NCBI GenBank assembly: GCA_903813345.2
Contig: CAIIXF020000011.1
Location: 11,196,842-11,256,841 of the forward strand
Source of the DNA: Owenia fusiformis
Taxonomy: Eukaryota > Annelida > Polychaeta > Sabellida > Oweniidae
Length of the DNA: 60,000 bases
Reading direction: 5' to 3'
A program made the translations under genes and the position numbers. This document shows positions 23,701-32,752 of this stretch, piece by piece (the stretch's first letter is position 1; the number at the start of each line of letters is the position of its first letter). A model generated the notes under the pieces. That model was not told the DNA's origin. It worked only from the letters and a program-made list of their open reading frames with translations, and did no database searches.

Positions 23701-26470
23701 TCTCTGCATAACCATCCGATCCTGTATAGGAATATGCGGAAATTTGTCCGGTTTGACACAACCTCCAGCCAAAATCCATTGTCTACTTCAGTTCTACCAA
23801 TTTATGGTATCGTGATAATGACATCTTTGGTTGTTGTGTACAAGGAAAAATGAAGTTGTTTTATGAGAAAAAGATCGACAAAGCTGTCGTTCTCTCTTCA
23901 GCCTTTAGTAAGATAATCAATTTGGAATTCGGAGACAAGTCTTGGCAATAAGAACAAGAATCTACATGTAGGTATAACTCTTGTAAAATTTTGGATATAA
24001 ATATCAACTATTAGGTTTAAATATTTTTCAGAAGAATTAAAAATTTGAAATCACTAGTGTTGATTCATCTCGTCCACTCACAAATAGCTATGGAGAGTAT
24101 AGTATGTATAGCCTGGGTATGAGAAACAGAAAGAGTAGCTACTGTAGTTACATGCATCATGTAAAGACGATCTTAAGTAAGACCCTACGTGGGGTTAGAA
24201 GTGTCTTGTTAGCACTATAAGGTTAAATTCATAAGTTAGAATTATTAAGCATAACACACCACACTGCCATCTGTTAATTGGCCTAACACCTATATCGGAA
24301 AACAAGACCCAGTTTAAGGGAGCACTGCAAAATGGTTCAACCTGATCAGTTCCTTATCGGCGCTCCGCTCTATACTTACTAGTAGTAACCACTGTAGTAA
24401 TAATAATTGTAGTAACTGTAGTAATTGTATGACCTGTACGAATAGTACGATCTGTATGAACTGTATGATCTGTAAAGAGCTTCGACTGACCCTGATAAAA
24501 CTATAAAAAATTGAAATTACAGACACAAACTAACGACTAACAGTCTTACGCACACTTAAGCATAATATACATGGGTCCAATATCAGTAGCACTATTTTTA
24601 GGTTATGCGCTAAACTGGGAAATCTACAAGTTAAACATAAGTTTAGTATAAGCCTAATTGACGGGATGAAAATCCGTCCAGTGTGCGAACCATGTTTATT
24701 CAAAAAACACCAAGCTGAAAAAGCAAATGTTAAAGTAAGCATCATTCAAAATGAAGTTATCATGTGGGCCATCTTCGGCCACCTGTATCTCCTTCGCCTT
24801 AAAGGCAATAAAACACGACCTATAATTTGATATTATTTTCCTGGGTATACAATTTTCTGTAATTATATACTTAAGAGTCGTGTTTTACTAAACCCTTATG
24901 CAGAAGGGAGGTGGAGATGATCAAATGGTCTCACCCATAGTAGTAGTACCCTTTATAGTAGCTATAGCCACTGTAATAGTAGTAGTAACTGCGGCTGTAG
25001 TAGTAATAATATGATCTGCTGTAGTAGTAGGATCGGCGGGAGTATAGCGCCTCAATGGACCCTGTCAATACTGGTGGAGAAATAATGAAATATTATATTA
25101 ATAATAGGATTATTATTGTAAACATTGTTTTGTTGTCTCACACATCAATATTCTATCTGGGAGTTCCATCCAGTGTTCTACTCTAGGTTTAAGGCAGTGG
25201 AGATTCGTTTTGTTAGACTTTAGTCAGGGTCATAGGAGAGTTTTCGTTGGCTCCTTGACTGAGAGTAGAAATTAAAGAATGTACATACGTATTATTATAT
25301 AATATTTTGATCAAATAAAACTAAAACGCAGACAATTATTCTCGCCATCCTAAAGCTAAGATTTAAGACAACATTATGTAATATGTAATTATTGAGGTCA
25401 CGCAGAAAATTATTCTCCCATCCTAAAGCTAAGATTTAAGACAAAATATGTAATATGCAATTATTGAGGTCATGACTTATCATATATTTAATAGGGATAA
25501 TTAAGAAATATAGACCGAAGAGCAGGGGTAATATATTATATATTACACCTGCTCTGAGGTCTATATTACGATTCGAACATGAAAACTCACCAAAATGTTT
25601 CGAATATATCATTATGGTCCGCCATTACTACGGCCCGCCGTTATGACGTCACGCATTACACATATTACCAGGGGTTTTGTTCGCGAATATACCCCGGGTG
25701 AAATGTTGACTTTGTTTACAGTTTATAGAAGGCGTGAATACAGTCATGTTCGAATATCACTTAATTTTTATTTTTTTTGAAAAACCACTTAATATACTAT
25801 AGATTTGTTTCTGTCAAATGAGGTGAAAAAATCATTCGTTGTACGACACCATTATATTGTGGATGGTATATACTTGACATTTCACTTCCTATTGATGAAC
25901 CCAACTTCAACCTGTAACATATATTCAATGACTACTGTAAAAGCATAGCTACATGATGGAGCACAATTATCTAACCAAATTGATACCTTTTCCATGCGAC
26001 TTGAGAACTATCTTATACAGTACGTCATGTATCATGCCCGGATATCATGTCCTTATGGAAATAATGCTTTACTTATAACATGGGGAGCTTCTAGGAATAT
26101 AGGTACACAATTGAATCAATCACATTGAATTAATAATAGCTGAGACTAATATAACATACCGAAGTTTATGTTTGTCTCAGGTTATAGTTAGTTAGTTTTT
26201 TTATAGATATTGATATAAATCTCAGTCCACCTTAATACTTTAATATATGGAAAGTTTACATCGTCAAGTTGTATCCATGATAAACACATTCAAATTATCG
26301 ACCATGTTATATCTTCTCAGACACTTACATCTAATGGAATTTGTATGGTACGTTAACTAGAACTACGTATGCTTTAGCGATGTATTATTTTACCACTTAC
26401 CTGTTGTTAAAAGTCCAAATATAACTGTGAAATACCAGGATATATAATTCAGATCTACTAAGGGCGCCAT
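14714..26470 (-). CDS. Small type I membrane protein, Tyr-rich ectodomain and Pro-rich tail, with four alternative ectodomain exons
   Basis: Exons in transcript order: 26470-26401 (signal peptide, Met at 26470), then one of four alternatives (25061-24935, 24491-24380, 24184-24082, 23318-23126), then 21717-21605 (transmembrane), 20838-20797, 20487-20389, 19609-19583, 19262-19236 and 14916-14714 (stop). All junctions are GT-AG and the frame is continuous; with the first alternative the product is 235 residues. Order of parts: hydrophobic signal (WYFTVIFGLL), a short ectodomain up to half tyrosine and without cysteine in three of the four forms, a membrane helix (TITFLVILGIIIVICC), a KK stop-transfer, then a tail rich in PPPP, GYGQ and a PPPY motif (a WW-domain ligand in other proteins). 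The layout resembles the invertebrate 'cysteine and tyrosine-rich protein-like' group. Function is unknown; binding of WW or SH3 proteins by the tail is inference. The last intron (4.3 kb) contains several transposons. Confidence 0.85.
15660..15775 (+). repeat. Short tandem repeat, GACAACTCATCCCTA type
   Basis: Six or so units of 16-18 bp (GACAACTAATCCCTA, GACAACTCATCCCTG, GACAACTTCGCCCATA and so on). A second cluster in the opposite orientation lies at 18915-18985. Confidence 0.8.
17161..18006. mobile_element. Near-perfect foldback (about 0.85 kb, arms about 360-410 bp)
   Basis: The left arm begins CACCCTTGGTATACGCAGC. The right arm ends with its exact complement. The arms match at almost every base for their full length, except that the right arm lacks about 50 bp of left-arm sequence near 17373-17425. 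The loop (about 17575-17645) is a direct duplication of ATTGCCCCGAACCGGTCC...CTCGCTGCAAGCAG. High arm identity implies a recent origin or arm homogenisation. Confidence 0.95.
18915..18985 (-). repeat. Inverse-orientation cluster of the 15660 subrepeat
   Basis: Units read ATGAGTTGTCCAGGGG or GATGAGTTTTCTAGGGG, complementary to the repeats at 15660-15775. The two clusters may mark the ends of one 3.3-kb element enclosing the foldback. Confidence 0.7.
19067..19201. mobile_element. Small MITE (about 135 bp)
   Basis: Inverted ends: TGTAACTTTGTTTATTTTGGCG on the left and CGTCAAAATAACCAAAGTTACA on the right. It sits 35 bp downstream of the donor of the 19262-19236 exon in the direction of transcription. 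Confidence 0.75.
21077..21580. mobile_element. MITE with TA duplication, CAGT ends, next to a splice donor
   Basis: The ends are CAGTAAAACCTGTCTGATCC and, reversed, CAGTAGAACATGTATATCTAA, followed on both sides by the inner inverted motif GATCCGAACACC / GGTGTTCGGATTAG. It is flanked by TA on both sides (21075-21076, 21581-21582). This is the pattern of Tc1/mariner-mobilised elements. The insertion ends about 20 bp from the donor of the transmembrane exon. The frames inside it are not genes. Confidence 0.85.
22249..22688. mobile_element. Inverted-repeat element with inner palindrome (about 440 bp)
   Basis: Arms of about 79 bp (GGATGAACTTCCGGCGAAGG... to CCAAATATTTTA) match with about 90% identity in inverted orientation. 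A second, inner inverted pair is GCTCCAATAATCGAGTGAG / CTCACTCGATTATTGGAGC. It lies in the intron between the last alternative exon and the transmembrane exon. Confidence 0.85.
22855..22985. repeat. Short degenerate tandem repeat of TCAGATTTTGGAAATC
   Basis: Four to five units of about 30 bp vary around (T)TCRGAYTTTGGAAATC. It is intronic. Confidence 0.6.
23126..23318 (-). CDS. Alternative ectodomain exon D (193 nt)
   Basis: Acceptor TTTCAG, donor AG|GTATAT. It enters in phase 1, leaves in phase 2 and encodes about 64 residues dominated by Tyr, Ser, Arg and Thr (RYSTYRAPSRYSTYRSYTYT; later YYYYSGYYYYSGY). Joining to the transmembrane exon is in frame (AG+C gives Ser). An alternative acceptor 18 nt downstream (TAACAG) would also keep the frame. 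Its start (TLTDAAYSRYS) resembles that of exon C (SLHDACNYSSYS). Confidence 0.85.
24082..24184 (-). CDS. Alternative ectodomain exon C (103 nt)
   Basis: Acceptor ACGTAG, donor TT|GTGAGT; phase 1 in, phase 2 out. It begins with GGTC like exons A and B and encodes about 34 residues (GSYLRSSLHDACNYSSYS...), with fewer tyrosines and two cysteines. A second acceptor with a stronger pyrimidine tract (TTTCTCATACCCAG) gives a 31-nt version (24112-24082) with the same phases. Which is used is unclear. Confidence 0.65.
24380..24491 (-). CDS. Alternative ectodomain exon B (112 nt)
   Basis: Acceptor ATCAG, donor CTA|GTAAGT; phase 1 in, phase 2 out. It encodes GSVEALYRSYSSYRSYYSYR and a Tyr/Asn-rich remainder. 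Clearly a duplicate of exon A (GSIEALYSRRS). If spliced directly to A its frame would change to a Leu/Gln-rich one, which argues for exclusive use. Confidence 0.85.
24935..25061 (-). CDS. Alternative ectodomain exon A (127 nt)
   Basis: Acceptor TGACAG, donor TATGG|GTGAGA; phase 1 in, phase 2 out. It encodes 42 residues starting GSIEALYSRRSYYYSRSYYY. Twenty-one of the 41 whole codons are Tyr. No Cys is present. It joins in frame to both the signal-peptide exon and the transmembrane exon. Confidence 0.88.
25324..25472. repeat. Tandem duplication of about 75 bp
   Basis: ACGCAGACAATTATTCTCGCC...AATTATTGAGGTCA at 25324-25399 is followed directly by a close copy. It is intronic. Confidence 0.9.
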
Positions 26471-27901
26471 CTTGGATTAATATTGTGATTAAATGGGGAC
26501 GTGTTATTGTATTACAATGACCGTAATGGGTAAAACCTCAATCTTCGACATGTTTTTTTTATTATCAAAAGGGAGAAATAAGAGAATCTTGTTATGGTTA
26601 CTATTTTTGTAACTATTGTAAAAGGTGAACATTACACATAGCACGGAGTCGTGTTTAACAGAATTGAAGTATGTTTGGTGGGACACCCTTAACATTGGAA
26701 CAACAGTTACATTTCGGGAAACTGCACGTTAAATCCAACCTATAAATATAATTGATCGGTCCCCGTGTATTACAAAGACTTAATCTACGCACAAAAATCA
26801 ATAAGCAATGTTTATACAATGAAGGTTTATTCTCGGGCTGTACGTTGGATAATGTCTTTGTGACCTCAGTTGAACCGATTTTGAAGTTTATATCCATTTG
26901 GTTGTTCTTTGGATACATCAAAATATTATGCATACGTTATCTATTTTATGACATTATTTATATTATCTTCGAAAGAACTCCTATTTATCAGCGTCTTCAT
27001 ACAATATTATAAAATGAGTGATACATTTAGAGAAACAGATGTATTTTGTAAGACGAATTATTGATATTAAAAAAGTGGAGAATTGATGCCTCCAGCTGCT
27101 ATAATCTTATTTTCATTTTTGAAACACATATACGATCTTCTTAAACTTGTACTAAAACCAATTTCAGAATCTTTTACTAGCTTGTATTTAGCACAAATAA
27201 CATCTCTTTTGTTATTTTGACTATAAATCTTGTGATATTTCCCCCAATAATCTAATAGAATATTATAAAATGAGTGATACATTTAAGAGAAACAGATGTA
27301 TTTTGTAAGACGACTTATTGATATCAAAAAAGTGGGGAAAGTGGGAAAGATGTGATGAGCATCAGAATGGAAATATCCAGACGCGTGTATGTTGCCCCTT
27401 TAGGGTAGATATCCAAATATGTTGTTATTTTAATTTATGCTCGTTATAACGATAATTCTTTACATATCCTCTGTATGCGTTTCTTAATAAGCATCGTGGC
27501 TGATGTGATTATATGTTGTATAGTGAAGTGAATGGTTGGCCTCCAGCTATGATACAAATCCATTAACTGGATTTATTATTTTAATATCAACAATTATAAA
27601 TCACAATAACTGCTAATATGTTTGTTCTTGGATGACGAAAAGAGTTTTCTTCATCCTGGGATTGTTTTACTAGAAGGTCACTGCACAAGGTGCATTTGTT
27701 TGATGTACACCAATTCAAACATAAAGCCCATAAAGCCTTTTAATTTTTAATCCATGCATTGGAACATACTTTGATTTCTCAAGCCATTCTAACGTTTATT
27801 TCTACTCAAAGAAAGCTATTGTGAATCAATTGGTCTCACTTTTTGCGCGAGTCAGTGATTATAATGAGGATAATCAGCAAGAGTATTTTATATTTCAATG
27901 G
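26471..27901. other. Spacer between divergent genes, with an 80-bp direct repeat
   Basis: This 1.4-kb stretch separates the start of the minus-strand membrane gene from the start of the plus-strand VWA-ferritin gene, so it should hold both promoters. ATTATAAAATGAGTGATACAT...AAAAAAGTGG occurs at about 26998-27078 and again at 27255-27336. No clear TATA or initiator was identified. CAGTGA at 27852 cannot form an iron-responsive stem with its flanks. Confidence 0.6.
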
Positions 27902-30900
27902 ATGAAAGATACGATCATGAAATGTGTACTTTGGATGTTGTTTGCTTTACCCTGTTTCTGTAGAGCACGGGCGGATTCTGGGAGCGACAGTTTTGCTGTC
28001 AATGTCGGTAAGAATGTTCTTTATTATTATAGTTTATGTAGTGTAAAAAATCAATGTTATAATTTATCAATAAATAAAGGTGAAATATGATTCTTCATCA
28101 GAATGTTTACATCCGTAACATGAGTATACATAAGTATCGTGCAATAATACGTTGAACGAGTCAATATATAATTTAAAACTAGTCATATTTGCTCTTTGGC
28201 GACCGTATGTTGTTCGTTGTCCACTGAGATCGCAAAGTTTAAACGGCAACCGTATTAAATTGACGGTTTTCAAACGGCCTATCCATTTTTTACAGACCGT
28301 AGAGTTATAACTTTCAATTGTACGGTCACCGTTGGGTGTATAGTCGACTTGCGAGTACCCTGGCCTATGGTTTTATGGGTTTCAATTGACGTCCAATAAC
28401 TGAACCGCCTTACGTCTGTTTGCCTTGGTATTTGTCAAAAAACTACGGCCGTCGTAGGGACGCCGTACGGTGACTGTGTGTCATTATTTAAAAAGCCGTG
28501 AAGCCGTGTAGCAATCGTAGTCTTTCTGTCTCTACAAATTCAAAATACGCCGTACGACTATCGTAAAATATCCCCCCGCATTGCTATTGGCCGTAGAGAT
28601 AATAGATCATACGGTCGCCGGAGCAAATGTAGCTGAGGTTTTATTACGAAAGTTACTTTGAGAAACATGCTGGCTAATTATATATTTTCTCAATTTACTA
28701 ACAGAAAATGACGAGATCGATTGCTCTAAACCAATCAGATGTCCCAGGGATCTTGTATTCGCCATTGACACCTCGTGTTTTGTATCAAACACATCAAGAA
28801 CCAAAATACGTAATTTCATCCGCGATCTTACGGCCAGGTTGTTCATTGGCAGTGGGTCTTATGGCACCAGAGTGGGAATAATCACATACAGTAACAACTA
28901 TTACCACCGAGCCTATTTTGAGGAGGCAACGGATAGTTCCACTTTAAGGAACATCATTATGACCATGGATCTATCCCAAGAGACGATATGCCTGAGACGG
29001 ACTGATATACTTCTCAATTCGATACTGAAGAGATATTTTACCAAAGAAACTGGTGACAGAGTTGGCAATGAATTTGCGAACACTCTTATACTTATAACAA
29101 ATGGTGCTACTATGCCATCTCTGTACAAGGCCAGCACAATACGTGAAGCGCGGGCGCTTAAGGCCTCTGGGGCCTCTCTTTTGGTGGTGGGATTCCAAGA
29201 AGATGATGATATCAATTCCACAATTGCAAAAGGGATGTACAAAGCTGCTATTGAGGAGTGGGAGGAGGTTGTAACGTCCACACAATTTTTGTTTCAGATT
29301 GGTTCTCTTAAAAATGCTTCATCATTCGTAGAGCCAATAGTGAAAATGATGTGTGATAGTAAGTTTGTGTTAGTCTATTATATAATTCCATAATGAAAAC
29401 TCGAAAGTTAAGATATAAAGGAAAAGCAAATATTGTTGAATAATGTTGTTTCAGCCTACAAGTCTTGCATGTCTCGCAGGATCCCATGTACGCAAGGGAG
29501 AGTGTGCTGTGGTTGCCCTTATATGTTCTCAGTACCGGGGACCATTGGGGTAAAAATATGTTATCTGATTTCTAGCAATGTCATCTGATGTTCCACGAAT
29601 TTTTATATTATAAAATCAAGAATTACCGTCAAATCTGGCTATTTTGGGAATTTCAAACTTAAGTCGGAGTGGAAAACGGATATTATACGATAATACATTT
29701 GATCTTTTATTTATTTAATTATTTTTTATTTATTTCAATAAACATAATAACATTTGTACATATTTGTTGCCGTGACACCTAAATAGTTATATAATTGACC
29801 AAAATTATATACAAAATTTATAAAAAAAATATGGTTACGATGACATTATTGCAGGCACTTATGTTGCCGTTCGTAGCAGTGAGATCTGGATTGTGTTTAG
29901 AAGAAGGTTGTATCAGAAGTCCTGACAGTTCTTGTAAAGGTTAGTGTCAGCTATTTGAAAAGTGCAAAATGCATCAAACTTACAAATAGTTATTTTATCG
30001 TGCAATGAAACTTGTTTGTTCTCTCTATTGAGAATGAACAAATTGACAAGAATATGTGGTAAATTTTAAATAGTAAAGGACACATTAGTAAAAAATCTTG
30101 TGACTTTGTATGTGGAATAGCAAAGGGTAAATAAAAAATATAAAGTAATAAAATCGTTATTGTTGTTAGCAAGTCACTAACAATATCCATCCTGGCTCTT
30201 ATGTTGAAAACCTATAATAAATACCAAAATAGTTTTCTCCCTAAATTGCAGTCTCTTTGAGTCCTGGTGATCCATTGTGTGTTGGAAAAGTTCTAGTTGA
30301 AAGCACAATGTCAGAATTAACAAACGTACAACTGCTCCAGGGATACGGCTATGTTGAAATTGTAAGTTTTTTAAAGATTGTCTCAGAGCAAGTTTTGTGC
30401 GTCTCTGACACTTCATTGAATCTTATCATCATTGTGGTCCCTTTCATCAGATAAAGCGAGCAGGCTAAACAAAAAATTGTTTCAATTTTAGAATATTTTT
30501 GGCTCATGTCATTCCTTGTCATGTCTATTTTCTAAAAATCACAAAATTGCATACTTTATTCCAGGAAAACTAAAGATTTTTACAATAATGTATTATTTTT
30601 CTATAAGAATGGTAACCATTCTTATTATTTTGGAGAATTTAATCATTTTTCACTCATTTTTGCACTTTGAATCATTAATAACTTCGTGAATCTTTTGGGA
30701 GATATTGTATTTGATATTGTAAGGAATAGATTGGTAGGTCAATTATACATGTTGCTTGTAATTTTGTCACCCCATATAGATCAGATTCTGCCTTTAATCT
30801 AAAAAGCTAACAGTCATAACAAAATAATAGAAAGAAGAACTGAATCTGTTTCTTGTCTTGAATAAAGTTTATTCACAAGCCAACATTCTTCAGGCTTTCA

Positions 30901-32111
30901 GGTTTTTGGGTAAACTAGAGCTGCATGGTTTCTACAGGATGTTCAAGGCTGCTGCTAATTACAAGTCGAAAGCATTTGCTGCCATTACAGAGTTCCAGGT
31001 TAAGAGGGGTGTCGAAGTCACATTTAGCAATCTACAGGTATATCAGCTTTAATATACAGTACAGGATTGGTGTATTTTGCGTAATGATTATGTCAACAAT
31101 CTATGCCAGATAAATGAGTATGTATGATTCTGTTTTACTTATTTACAACTTTGACGATTTTTTGATAATACTTATCTGTATACACTTACAAGACCTTTGT
31201 GATTCTGCAAGCAATCTACAGCTATAAGGCTTTAAGAAACTCTATTCCTTGTATAAGCAATCTACAACTATGAGGCTCTTAGACATTTAATGATTATGAA
31301 AGCGATCTACAAATGTAAGGCTGTAAAACATTCATTTCGTGAGCAATCTAGAGCCATAAGGCAATAAGACCTTTATTCATTATTTACTTAGCAATCTACA
31401 GCCACGTATATAAGCCATTTGATAATTATGTAGGCGATATACAGCTGTAAGGTTATAAGACATATTCATAAGCAATCTACAGCTATAAGCTATAAGACAT
31501 TTAATAATTATGCGTGTAACTAAATTTCCACAGGTTCCCTCTGCGTTGGGTGTTAAGAATGGAATCACAGCACTGGAAGTTGCTCTAGATGTTGAAACTA
31601 GTCTTCTAGATAATACGTTAACTGCAATAGATATTGCAGAGAGCCATAACGACGCAGGGGTACACATTCTTTAAAAGTTAATATTTGCCAAATAAACGCT
31701 TAAACGGTGGCATCAACCTTTATTTATCTACATTCAACAATGTTCCAAATCTCCATAGCCTGTGAGCCACATATATTATTTAAGATTTTGTTATTACTGT
31801 ATATGAAATGCAATATTTTGCCTAAAAGATATGTCATCGCTTTTCAGTTGGCCAGCTTCCTAAGAGAATATATCCTGCCTGGACAACTTAAGGCAAAAAA
31901 GGAAGTGTTTGAGTATATCACGCAGTACCATGCACTTGGCCAGGGTGTAGGGGAATACATCCTCAACGAGGTCCTTTACAATAAGTATCAACCAGAAACA
32001 ATTGATATATTTGGGATGACACAAGAAAATAAAAATTTTAAACGTGAACAAACTAAAACTAATGATGGAAAGAAAATACCAGTCAACAGACATGTACAAG
32101 TAGAACTGTAG
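27902..32111 (+). CDS. Secreted VWA-ferritin-like fusion protein, gene 1
   Basis: Exons: 27902-28007, 28705-29358, 29455-29549, 29855-29939, 30252-30361, 30894-31037, 31534-31659, 31848-32111 (stop TAG). Intron phases are 1,1,0,1,0,0,0, and the product is 527 residues. Order of parts: signal peptide (LWMLFALPCFC; Met could also be the one at 27917); VWA domain about 50-250, beginning LVFAIDTSC, entirely within exon 2; Cys-rich linker about 254-325 (CCGC, GLCLEEGC); ferritin-like domain about 330-515, with helix-A motif LTNVQLLQGYGYVEI, helix-B ITEFQVKRG, helix-C ALEVALDVETSLL and helix-D/E KEVFEYITQYHALGQGVGEY. Key residues by human H-ferritin numbering: Glu27 is Q340, Tyr34 is Y347, Glu61/Glu62 are Y373/K374, His65 is A377, Glu107 is E419, Gln141 is Q453. 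The ferroxidase site is therefore incomplete. The likely location is outside the cell or in a secretory compartment. Role unknown; adhesion, matrix or iron-related structural use is inference. Confidence 0.88.
28190..28625. mobile_element. MITE-like inverted-repeat element in intron 1 of VWA-ferritin gene 1
   Basis: TGCTCTTTGGCGACCGTATG on the left is matched in inverted form by CATACGGTCGCCGGAGCA on the right. The interior is enriched in GCCGTACGG-like palindromes. No coding capacity. Confidence 0.75.
31200..31510 (+). repeat. Intronic array resembling the adjacent exon-intron boundary (about 7 units)
   Basis: Units of about 37-48 bp follow AAGCAATCTACAGCTATAAGGCTATAAGACATTTAATAATTATG. Each resembles the end of exon 6 plus its donor (AGCAATCTACAG|GTATATCAGCTTT), with the donor GT changed to CT, AA or AT in the clear units. 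Confidence 0.8.
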
Positions 32112-32276
32112 TTACTAAGGACACTGACAGTAGAGATGATGGCAAATTTGTCATACAGCATTTCAAAAGATCCATGAAAGGAATGCTTTTACTAACTACC
32201 ATCGTTCTTCAAATGCGTATTCATTTGTGGAAAACCAAATTAGATGGGTATTTAAATAGATGTACAATACAATTGT

Positions 32277-32282
32277 AATAAA
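32277..32282 (+). terminator. Polyadenylation signal AATAAA of VWA-ferritin gene 1
   Basis: It lies 165 bases after the stop codon. Confidence 0.6.
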
Positions 32283-32489
32283 GTTGTAATTATATATTGT
32301 ATCTAAATTAGATGCTAAGGCTATGGGCATTCTGTTTTTGCCAATAACCCTAATCCAGGTTTAGGGGTAGTATTCCTCTCGTGGTGAAGGTGATTTTCTA
32401 TTGTAAATTACTTCATATAAAAGCATGTTGGATATTTTTAGAGTTTCCGTATTAAAAACTTTTGATTTATAACATGATATGAAATATTT

Positions 32490-32752
32490 GGTGGTCCAAA
32501 AAACCAATACCCAAATTTAAAGATGAATATCATATGTTAAATCATTTTTTTTATTTTTTATTTTTGGTCGCTCATGACACCCCTGGTATCAGCCTTTAAT
32601 TCCACAAGAAAGCATTAGTTTTTCAACTGGATGGTGTCATATTGTTAGGAAATGATTTATCTTTAAAATGATATATAATACATGGCATGGTTGAAGATAT
32701 ACTGTATTATATGAATCAATCTTGGGTATTGGATTTTTCGGCCCACCCTGTA
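32490..32752. mobile_element. MITE with GGTGGTCC ends between the paralogues
   Basis: GGTGGTCCAAAAAACCAATACCCAA (left) matches the reverse complement of TTGGGTATTGGATTTTTCGGCCCACC (right). The right end continues CCTGTATA, as in mariner-type termini. Confidence 0.75.

Noticed and set aside
23375-23815. 146-codon plus-strand frame
   Set aside because: It overlaps the intron of the minus-strand Tyr-rich gene, has low-complexity GGCCC/TTTTT-derived content and no recognisable domain.
24314-24526. Leu/Gln-rich minus-strand frame (VIQLLQLLQLLLL)
   Set aside because: It is the +1 shadow of alternative exon B; the Tyr-rich frame matches exon A and the splice phases.
27840-27875. CAGTGA as a possible iron-responsive element before the gene 1 start
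   Set aside because: The five bases on either side (CGAGT, TTATA) do not pair and the upper stem cannot form. No CAGTG hairpin was noticed before gene 2 either.
28913-29285. Minus-strand frames of 104-122 codons
   Set aside because: They are antisense to the VWA exon of gene 1, whose plus-strand frame is conserved in gene 2.
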